Shown in pieces: positions 1 to 4,764 of a stretch of DNA of 8,455 nt (position 1 is the first letter of the stretch; every line of letters begins with the position of its first letter). The position numbers and the translations under genes are program-made. Origin of the DNA: Holosporales bacterium (GTDB lineage: Bacteria; Pseudomonadota; Alphaproteobacteria; RUG11792); assembly GCA_031262205.1 (NCBI GenBank), contig JAISID010000010.1:1-8455 (forward strand), in the 5' to 3' direction. The notes beneath the pieces were generated by a model. The model was not told the origin of the DNA. It saw only the letters and a program-made list of their open reading frames with translations, and did no database searches.

Positions 1-324
1 GTCTAAAGTACCCCCCCCCCCGTAAGCCTCAATCCTCTCTTTAAACCTAATTTTTTGTAATAATTCCTCTATATTCACTTTGCTTCTATCGCTTACGTCG
101 CTCGTTTCCCTAAATGCATTCAACGGTCTTTCTTCTATTAATCGGCGGTAATTTCCATCTTCCCCTTTTTTATCAATTCGCGCCGTATATCCTTCGCCTA
201 TACGGCTTCTCTCCACTACTACGTGATAATATGCTTTCCCGCACACTACTGCGGGCGATAAGTTAGCGTATATAAATACCGCTAATATCAGCTTACTTAC
301 TTCTCTCTTGATTATTTCTCTCAT
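1..324 (-). CDS. Exported protein of unknown function, 3' end outside the window
   Basis: The minus strand is open for 108 codons from the ATG at 324-322 to the left edge, so the C-terminus is missing. Residues 1-11 are basic (MREIIKREVSK) and are followed by a hydrophobic stretch (about 12-28, LILAVFIYANLSPAVVC) and small residues. This is a plausible Sec signal peptide cut near residue 31. VVC is not a good lipobox because the residue before Cys is Val. The visible mature part is charged and helix-prone, and I recognise no domain. A promoter with a perfect TTGACA box lies about 70 nt upstream of the start, and a purine-rich AGGACAGG 13-20 nt upstream is a poor ribosome binding site. Residues 102-105 (Gly) are encoded by an 11-G run in frame, so a one-base change would frameshift the unseen remainder. 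Reality as a gene is fairly likely; function is unknown. Confidence 0.6.
   Translation of the reverse strand, partial: MREIIKREVSKLILAVFIYANLSPAVVCGKAYYHVVVERSRIGEGYTARIDKKGEDGNYRRLIEERPLNAFRETSDVSDRSKVNIEELLQKIRFKERIEAYGGGGTLD
11..21. repeat. 11-bp C/G homopolymer inside the exported-protein gene
   Basis: Eleven consecutive C on the plus strand read as an 11-G run on the coding strand, giving four Gly codons (the last one GGT). Runs of this length are exceptional in such AT-rich sequence and are typical slippage sites. The length could also be a sequencing or assembly error, because it lies at the very edge of the window. Confidence 0.9.
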
Positions 325-367
325 TGTTTAATGCCGCCTGTCCTGTATTTAAACTCTCAGAAAAAAA

Positions 368-396
368 AAAATAACTATTAAATATGTTCTTGTCAA
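368..396 (-). promoter_or_regulatory. Promoter of the exported-protein gene
   Basis: On the minus strand a perfect -35 box TTGACA (396-391) is followed after exactly 17 bp by TATTTT (373-368, 4 of 6 matches to TATAAT). The predicted transcript start near 361 leaves a leader of about 37 nt before the ATG at 324. A run of 11 T on the same strand (371-361) overlaps the -10 box and the predicted start, so promoter strength might depend on its length. Confidence 0.5.
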
Positions 397-450
397 GAAA
401 AATTTTATTAATTTATGGTAATAATTATAAAAAGTCGCTATTTTACATAT

Positions 451-490
451 AAAAAAAAAGAGTAAAAACTTATAAAAGTTTTTACTCTCT
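451..490 (-). terminator. Strong intrinsic terminator, probably bidirectional
   Basis: A perfect 13-bp stem (459-471 with 476-488) with a four-base loop (472-475, ATAA) is flanked by nine A on the left (451-459). On the minus strand this reads as hairpin plus T tract, a canonical intrinsic terminator. In the plus direction the trailing CTATTTTTCT is weaker but usable. Only transcripts from 490-890 can end here on the minus strand, which supports transcription of the small tandem ORFs there and insulates them from the exported-protein gene. Confidence 0.7.
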
Positions 491-512
491 ATTTTTCTAA
501 AATCCTATATTA

Positions 513-581
513 TTACACAACCGGTATAGTTGTGGATAGCATCGCTGTAACGTGTTGCGATATATTAAGCACTATTAACAT
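513..581 (-). CDS. Candidate small peptide, second copy (22 aa)
   Basis: On the minus strand an ATG at 581-579 opens a 22-codon frame ending in TAA at 515-513. It shares the core ISQHVTAMLST with the preceding small ORF and ends in TTIPVV. An AGGAG lies only 2 nt before the ATG (588-584), closer than the usual optimum, so initiation is uncertain. The stop of the first copy (595-593) is 11 nt upstream of this ATG, which would allow translational coupling. The frame lies within the left 74-bp repeat unit and ends about 25 nt before the terminator stem. It is probably a 5'-truncated duplicate of the first copy. No homologue is recognised. Confidence 0.3.
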   Translation of the reverse strand: MLIVLNISQHVTAMLSTTIPVV

Positions 582-677
582 TACTCCTAAACTTACGGAT
601 ATAAAGTGGATAGCATCGCTGTAACGTGTTGCGATATATCAAACGCCATTAACATTACTCCTAAACTTATGGATATA
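532..677. repeat. 74-bp tandem duplication, two copies
   Basis: Unit 1 (532-603) and unit 2 (606-677) are 72-bp segments at a 74-bp spacing that match at 67 of 72 positions. All five differences are transitions. Each unit contains the inverted pair ATCGC/GCGAT (541-545 with 557-561 in unit 1) enclosing an 11-nt loop, so each can fold as a short hairpin in RNA. Two copies with no spacer structure do not make a CRISPR. The duplication splits a small minus-strand ORF into two related frames. Confidence 0.9.
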
Positions 678-688
678 TTAAAACTCAT
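593..688 (-). CDS. Candidate small hydrophobic peptide, first copy (31 aa)
   Basis: On the minus strand the ATG at 688-686 is preceded by GTGAGG with a 5-nt spacer to the start (GAGG at 697-694), a good ribosome binding site. It opens a 31-codon frame that starts MSFNISISLGVMLMAF, continues with ISQHVTAMLST and ends YP. One Asp and one His are its only chargeable residues, so it could be a membrane-inserted peptide; it has no basic n-region. A promoter candidate (726-754) would give a leader of about 30 nt, and the transcript would end at the 451-488 terminator. Size and hydrophobicity resemble type I toxin or leader peptides, but that is only analogy. It is too short to prove from one sequence. 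Confidence 0.4.
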   Translation of the reverse strand: MSFNISISLGVMLMAFDISQHVTAMLSTLYP

Positions 689-725
689 GATAACCTCACT
701 GACTAAAACTTGTTACATCGCATTA

Positions 726-754
726 ATTCTACAAAATCTTCCTTTAACTACTAA
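726..754 (-). promoter_or_regulatory. Candidate promoter for the small tandem ORFs
   Basis: The minus strand carries TAGAAT (731-726, five of six matches to TATAAT) with TTAGTA (754-749, three of six to TTGACA) 17 bp upstream. The predicted start is near 719, about 30 nt before the 31-codon ORF. The -35 box is weak, and AT-rich sequence yields such matches by chance. Confidence 0.3.
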
Positions 755-818
755 AAATTTCTCATGTGAATTATAAGAATTTTATAATTAACTTCGCATT
801 TAGGTTGTAAGCATGCAT

Positions 819-827
819 TGCTATAAT
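819..827 (+). promoter_or_regulatory. Extended -10 promoter for tRNA-Pro
   Basis: TGCTATAAT is a perfect extended -10 element (TGn followed by TATAAT at 822-827). No good -35 box is present, as expected for extended -10 promoters. Transcription would start near 834 and give a pre-tRNA leader of about 55 nt. Confidence 0.45.
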
Positions 828-888
828 TCAATTCATTTAACTCGCAACAAACGCCATACAATAATGTTATACTTATTATATTTAAGTA

Positions 889-966
889 CGGGAAGTAGCA
901 CAGCCTGGCTAGTGCGCTTGCTTCGGGAGCAAGAGGTCGGCGGTTCAAATCCGCTCTTCCCGACCA
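889..966 (+). tRNA. tRNA-Pro (anticodon CGG)
   Basis: The sequence folds as a complete cloverleaf. The acceptor stem CGGGAAG (889-895) pairs with CTTCCCG (956-962). The D arm is GCAC/GTGC around AGCCTGGCTA, and the anticodon stem CTTGC/GCAAG encloses TTCGGGA with anticodon CGG at 924-926. The T arm is GGCGG/CCGCT with loop TTCAAAT and one G-U pair. Discriminator A963 and an encoded CCA (964-966) follow. Anticodon CGG reads codon CCG. No obvious terminator follows immediately. Confidence 0.97.
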
Positions 967-1193
967 TTTAAAACATTGCCATAAGTTAATATTACATTTG
1001 AAAATTTGATTAACCCCTTGCAATAACGCCGTTATCCTCGCGCCAACTAAATTCGGAGGTAAGCAATTCATCGCAAAGCGAGACGAGAAAACCAATAAAA
1101 ATTTTAGGGGATCGTCCTCCGACGCGCGCTAGAGATACACTTTTAGATAAATTCTTACTTATATGCTATACATCTGGAGATGATTCCGGAATT

Positions 1194-2453
1194 TTATTCG
1201 TTTCCTGGTTTCATTTTCTTATATTCCGTCGACAACGTTCTAACAGTTCTTGCAAAATTTCTTGAAAACAAAATTTTCAAGAGAGACGCCGGCGAATGAT
1301 CCCCGACAAACGAAAGGTCTTTAGTTCTATTTGATAAAGCGACAAATAATGGACTCATCAATAAAGAAAGCGCGGTTAAACAGATTATAAATTTCTGTCC
1401 AAATGCATCTATAACCTGAGAATGAGACGCGATATCCCCTAAAACAAAAGAAAACTCTCCTAATTGAGCAAGAATAATTCCTATCGAAGTTGCTTTTGCT
1501 AATTCGATCGAAAAAAACCGTAGCGTAATCGTATTAAAGATTATCTTCCATCCAGTAATTCCTATTAACGCCAGCAATAGCAACCACCAGTTAGTTACGA
1601 GGAATCTTAAGTCTAGCCTCAATCCGACGGATAGAAAGAACGTCATTAACAATATATTTTGAATTGGTTTTATATTGCTTAAGATGTTTTGCCGTTCTTG
1701 AGTATTGCCTATATATAACCCCGCTAAAAACGCCCCGTACGCTCCCGATAAACCGAATAGTTCGACAATTGAAGATACGGCGAAACAAAATCCTAAAGTT
1801 ATAATAGGGGTAAGCTCTGGATTTGGGAGGAAACGTTTTGTTGAAATTGTCACCCTTTCTCTTTTCCCAAGATATTTTATAAGCAATACGACTAATCCTA
1901 TCGCAACCAGCAAATATATAACGATCGATTTATTAAACGAACCGCATTCTTTTATAACAAGCATCATTGGAGCTATAGCGATATCTTGAGCCACGAGGAT
2001 ACCTATTGTGATATACCCTATGTCGGTCTTAAGCTCGTTTATATATTCAAGAACTTTCACTATTGCGGCAGTCGACGATAACGACGCTATAAAGGCAACC
2101 AAAAGCGCGACGTAAACCGGTAAACTGAAAAGCGTTGATATTAAGACGGCAAGAACCGCGTTTATCGTAATTTGTATTACCGTGAATAAGGTGGGTATTT
2201 TCCACATTTTAATGAACGATCGCACGTTCAGCTCCAGCCCGATAACAAATAACAATAGTAAAATCCCTAACTCGGAATAGAAGTCGATTTGAGCTTGAGA
2301 AGATATAAAACCAAGACCGTTTGGGCCGAATATTACTCCGGTTAATATATAGCCAATCATTAATGGTTGTTTCAACTTAGCGAGCAAAAACCCAGACATC
2401 GAAACAACTAATATAATTATAGTTAGATGCGCTAAAACATATCCGTTATCCAT
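1194..2453 (-). CDS. CPA2-family cation:proton antiporter (KefB/YbaL-type membrane domain)
   Basis: This 419-residue inner-membrane protein should exchange protons for Na+ or K+ and so contribute to pH and ion balance. It is almost entirely hydrophobic segments from residue 5 to about 375. Family motifs occur in order: KQPLMIGYILTGVIFGP (28-44), ELGILLLLFVIGLEL (61-75), SSTAAIVKVL (126-135, the unwound TM4 region), GILVAQDIAIAP (151-162, with the conserved Gln-Asp pair 156-157), SGAYGAFLAGLYIGNT (236-251) and QLGEFSFVL (330-338). The C-terminal tail of about 40 residues has no NAD-binding RCK/TrkA-N domain, so it lacks the regulatory part of true KefB and KefC. The ATG at 2453 gives the standard N-terminus. 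There is no Shine-Dalgarno, and an extended -10 box sits 9 nt upstream. It is divergent from hfq. The ion cannot be deduced. Confidence 0.93.
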   Translation of the reverse strand: MDNGYVLAHLTIIILVVSMSGFLLAKLKQPLMIGYILTGVIFGPNGLGFISSQAQIDFYSELGILLLLFVIGLELNVRSFIKMWKIPTLFTVIQITINAVLAVLISTLFSLPVYVALLVAFIASLSSTAAIVKVLEYINELKTDIGYITIGILVAQDIAIAPMMLVIKECGSFNKSIVIYLLVAIGLVVLLIKYLGKRERVTISTKRFLPNPELTPIITLGFCFAVSSIVELFGLSGAYGAFLAGLYIGNTQERQNILSNIKPIQNILLMTFFLSVGLRLDLRFLVTNWWLLLLALIGITGWKIIFNTITLRFFSIELAKATSIGIILAQLGEFSFVLGDIASHSQVIDAFGQKFIICLTALSLLMSPLFVALSNRTKDLSFVGDHSPASLLKILFSRNFARTVRTLSTEYKKMKPGNE

Positions 2454-2462
2454 AATGGCTTT

Positions 2463-2471
2463 AGTATATCA
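2463..2471 (-). promoter_or_regulatory. Extended -10 element directly before the antiporter gene
   Basis: On the minus strand TGATATACT (TGn plus TATACT at 2468-2463) ends 9 nt before the ATG at 2453. Transcription starting 6-7 nt after the box would leave a leader of only about 2-3 nt. No convincing -35 box is visible 16-18 bp upstream. The match could be chance in AT-rich sequence. Confidence 0.35.
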
Positions 2472-2772
2472 TACGAGACATAGGCGTTATATGTTTAAAT
2501 ACTTAAAAATGCGGATTTATTAAGTCGCGTATCAAACGATAGTATAGCTTTCAAAGGAGGTTTCTAAACGATCTCGCAAGACGAGTTTTAATTAATATTA
2601 TCATAATTACTTTAAATGTATTAGAAACAAAACTTTATTTATATTTATATAAAAGAATAGAGCATCTTAATTTCTTGTAATTTAATAGTTAGTTTTGCTC
2701 TTTATCTATTTTCCTTAGTTTTAGCAATCTCCCATCTTTTTATAGGCAATATTTATCTCGCAAATTAGGGAT

Positions 2773-2801
2773 TTTTTGTTTAAACTTTGAAATATTATAA
2801 A
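2773..2801 (+). promoter_or_regulatory. Candidate hfq promoter
   Basis: TTTTTG (2773-2778) and TATAAA (2796-2801) are separated by 17 bp. The predicted start near 2808 leaves a leader of about 12 nt before the hfq ATG. The -35 box is weak, so the call rests mainly on spacing and position. Confidence 0.35.
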
Positions 2802-2819
2802 TATTTTATGGTATGAACT

Positions 2820-3137
2820 ATGTTGGAAAAAATAATAAACATACAAGATGCTTTTTTAAATTACGTAAGAAAGAATAAGGTTCCGGTAACTATCTTTTTA
2901 TTAAACGGCGTTAAATTAAACGGTATTATCTCATGCTTCGATAAATGTTCTGTAGTGATTAAAAAAGAAGGATACACCCAACTTATCTATAAACACGCGA
3001 TTTCGACCTTCTCCCCTCATGGCGCAATAAACCTATTCGAATGGAACGGTTCTTCAAACCCTCAACAAAAGTCTACGGAGTCGCAAGAATTGGAAGAAGA
3101 CCGTTTTGAGGAAGATTACGAAGACGACGATGAATAG
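2820..3137 (+). CDS. hfq: RNA chaperone Hfq
   Basis: Hfq forms a hexameric ring that binds U-rich and A-rich RNA and promotes pairing of small RNAs with mRNAs. The 105 residues contain the Sm1 region (about 22-48, PVTIFLLNGVKLNG) and the Sm2 signature YKHAIST (57-63), with Lys58 and His59 of the proximal U-binding pocket and Gln9 in the place of E. coli Gln8. The rim patch is RKNK (17-20), still basic. Two things are odd. The position of the pocket residue Phe42 is Cys43 (FDKC), and the last 17 residues contain 12 Asp or Glu, a very acidic tail. The start is fixed by an in-frame TGA just upstream (2814-2816). No Shine-Dalgarno is visible. The gene stands alone; hflX, its common neighbour, is absent downstream. 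Confidence 0.97.
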   Translation: MLEKIINIQDAFLNYVRKNKVPVTIFLLNGVKLNGIISCFDKCSVVIKKEGYTQLIYKHAISTFSPHGAINLFEWNGSSNPQQKSTESQELEEDRFEEDYEDDDE

Positions 3138-3403
3138 AAAATTTAAGATAATTCTTTTATGAAATCATACTTTTAAGGTAGCTACTGCCCCTCGGAAGAT
3201 GGTTTTCATCTATAAGTCATAGTTTTCGCAATGGGATAGCGCTTGAAATTACGTTTTTACAAGAACTAAGGCGTTGAATTAGAATAAGTAATCATATTTT
3301 AATAAAATATAATTAAGATATTATTATATATACAAATTAATACTTTTAATTTCTTATTTAATATTTTAACTATGATCCGCCGTGTTATGCCAAAAAACAA
3401 AAA

Positions 3404-3419
3404 TGTTTCACGTGAAACA
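3404..3419. other. parS chromosome-partition site (ParB binding)
   Basis: TGTTTCACGTGAAACA is identical to the widely conserved bacterial parS consensus, and the perfect dyad symmetry extends to 22 bp (3401-3422). ParB binds such sites, loads as a CTP-dependent clamp and spreads to form the partition complex, to which SMC can be recruited. Chromosomal parS sites usually lie in the origin-proximal part of the replicon. parA and parB are not in this window. Confidence 0.9.
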
Positions 3420-3554
3420 TTTCCCAATTTAACAACTCAATCGCCCCTCCTACTACGACTTTCAACGTCGACGCTCAGAATTGAAACAAGAAAGGTAACA
3501 TAAATCCATTAAAAGTGTTAGCATAACAGAAGATTTTTATTGTTTAACCGTTAA

Positions 3555-3560
3555 TATAAT
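3555..3560 (+). promoter_or_regulatory. -10 box of ruvB
   Basis: A perfect TATAAT lies 14 nt before the ruvB ATG, which would give a leader of about 8 nt. No matching -35 box is seen at 16-18 bp upstream, where the sequence is GATTTT-like. Confidence 0.35.
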
Positions 3561-3574
3561 TACGGCGTTATCGG

Positions 3575-4549
3575 ATGGAAAGAATAACTTCTCCCAATCT
3601 TTTAAGCGAAGAAATTGTCGCCGATAGGTCTCTTCGCCCTAAAACTTTGAAGCATTTTTTAGGGCAAAAGCATATCTGTAATAATCTCAAAATATTTATA
3701 AACGCCGCCAAAACAAGAGGAGAGTCGTTGGACCACGTTTTACTGTCGGGACCGCCGGGATTAGGCAAAACCACAATGGCTCAGATAATCGCAAACGAAA
3801 TGGAATCTTCAATTAAGATAACGTCTGGCCCAATTCTCACAAAAGCTGGAGACTTAGCCGCAATCTTAACAAACATGGGCGAGCGAGACGTGCTTTTTAT
3901 CGACGAAATTCATAGAATGAATCCTTCGGTTGAGGAAATACTATACCCCGCTATGGAAGACTTTAAAATAGATATAATGATTGGAGAAGGGGCTTCCGCG
4001 AAATCCCTAAGACTGGACATTCCTCAATTTACAGTCGTCGCAGCCACTACCAGGCTTGGTCTTTTAACCCAACCTCTTCGAGAAAGATTTGGAATTCCAT
4101 TAAGATTCGAGTTCTATACAAACGAAGAAATATCTTCCATCATTGAGAGAAACGCAGCGCTTCTCGACGTGGAGATAGAAGAAACAGCCATGCGAGAAAT
4201 ATCGACAAGATCGAGAGGGACTCCTCGAATAGCTTATAGACTCCTCAGAAGAGTTAGAGATTTTGCAATTATCGACAAATGTAAAAAGATCACGTTAGAA
4301 ATCGCAAAAAAATCGCTCGACCAACTAAACGTAGATCCTATGGGTCTCGATTCCGAGGATAAAAAGTATCTTACCGCCATAAAGGAACTATTTAACGGAG
4401 GCCCCGTTGGTTTGGACACCATTTCCGCAGCTCTTTGCGAATCCGCAAATACGATCGAGGAAGTTATAGAACCCTATTTAATCCAACGCGGTTTAATTCA
4501 AAAAACTCCGCGAGGCAGAGTCTTAACTCAAAAAGCAAAATTAATTTAA
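3575..4549 (+). CDS. ruvB: Holliday junction branch-migration ATPase RuvB
   Basis: RuvB is the hexameric AAA+ motor that, with RuvA, drives branch migration of Holliday junctions in recombinational repair. The 324 residues show Walker A GPPGLGKT (59-66), Walker B FIDE (108-111) with the RuvB signature continuing IHR, sensor 1 AATTR (156-160), the conserved arginine segment PLRERFG (167-173) and sensor 2 RGTPRIA (214-220). The C-terminal winged-helix DNA-binding domain ends in PYLIQRGLIQKTPRGRVLT (300-318). It is about ten residues shorter at the C-terminus than the E. coli protein (336 aa), which is not functionally significant. The ATG at 3575 gives the normal N-terminus. No Shine-Dalgarno is present. 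ruvA and ruvC, often directly upstream in other bacteria, are not adjacent; the upstream neighbour is hfq. Confidence 0.98.
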   Translation: MERITSPNLLSEEIVADRSLRPKTLKHFLGQKHICNNLKIFINAAKTRGESLDHVLLSGPPGLGKTTMAQIIANEMESSIKITSGPILTKAGDLAAILTNMGERDVLFIDEIHRMNPSVEEILYPAMEDFKIDIMIGEGASAKSLRLDIPQFTVVAATTRLGLLTQPLRERFGIPLRFEFYTNEEISSIIERNAALLDVEIEETAMREISTRSRGTPRIAYRLLRRVRDFAIIDKCKKITLEIAKKSLDQLNVDPMGLDSEDKKYLTAIKELFNGGPVGLDTISAALCESANTIEEVIEPYLIQRGLIQKTPRGRVLTQKAKLI

Positions 4550-4645
4550 TTGATAAATGCCGCGATTACTTCTCAACATCTTGGAGATTTTATTTATAAT
4601 TAACTAGCGTTTGTTTTCAACTGCGCCTTTATTTTTATAGCGTAA

Positions 4646-4670
4646 AACTCTACCCTTAGAACGTAGAGTT
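4646..4670 (+). terminator. Weak candidate terminator between ruvB and the PBP gene
   Basis: AACTCTAC (4646-4653) pairs perfectly with GTAGAGTT (4663-4670) around a 9-nt loop and is followed by ATAATTTTCTTTAA. It lies about 97 nt after the ruvB stop. The stem is only 8 bp and the T tract is interrupted, so it may instead be a regulatory hairpin upstream of the PBP gene. Confidence 0.35.
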
Positions 4671-4764
4671 ATAATTTTCTTTAAATCTGATTTAAGTATA
4701 CAAACTTACTCAAATGACTACATAATGATAAACTGGATCGAACGTTAACGCTTAAGATGTCGTA

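Larger units (their letters stand above)
2454..2819. other. Divergent spacer between antiporter gene and hfq
   Basis: This 366-nt AT-rich spacer holds the two outward promoter candidates at its ends. It also contains an orphan AAAGGAGG near 2554 with no start codon at a usable distance, and a distant inverted pair AGAGCA...TGCTCT around 2657-2701. I see no ORF, tRNA or recognisable structured RNA. Confidence 0.5.
3138..3574. other. hfq-ruvB spacer containing a parS site
   Basis: This 437-nt spacer has no supportable ORF. It contains a long A/T-only-like stretch (about 3290-3370), a small palindrome GTAGCTAC (3178-3185), the parS site (3404-3419) and the ruvB -10 box. There is no tight cluster of DnaA boxes that would mark it as the replication origin itself. 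Confidence 0.5.

Noticed and set aside
531..539. DnaA box TGTGGATAG at the first repeat unit
   Set aside because: It has one mismatch to the consensus, the second unit lacks the first base as well, and no cluster of further boxes exists.
532..677. CRISPR array
   Set aside because: Only two copies, the units are 72 bp and almost contiguous with 2 bp between, and no spacer structure or cas gene is present.
751..1095. Minus-strand 114-codon ORF
   Set aside because: It runs antisense through the complete tRNA-Pro. Its GRADLNRRPLAPEASALARL segment is the well-known spurious translation of the reverse strand of a tRNA.
1591..1989. ORFs on both strands within the antiporter gene
   Set aside because: They overlap a clearly conserved membrane protein in other frames and have no motifs or start signals.
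2552..2560. Strong Shine-Dalgarno-like AAAGGAGG in the antiporter-hfq spacer
   Set aside because: No ATG, GTG or TTG follows within a usable distance. A similar orphan at 6874-6880 inside the IS also has no start.
3138..3574. Replication origin in the hfq-ruvB spacer
   Set aside because: It is AT-rich with a parS site, but no DnaA box cluster and no origin-linked genes are visible, so only the parS call is justified.
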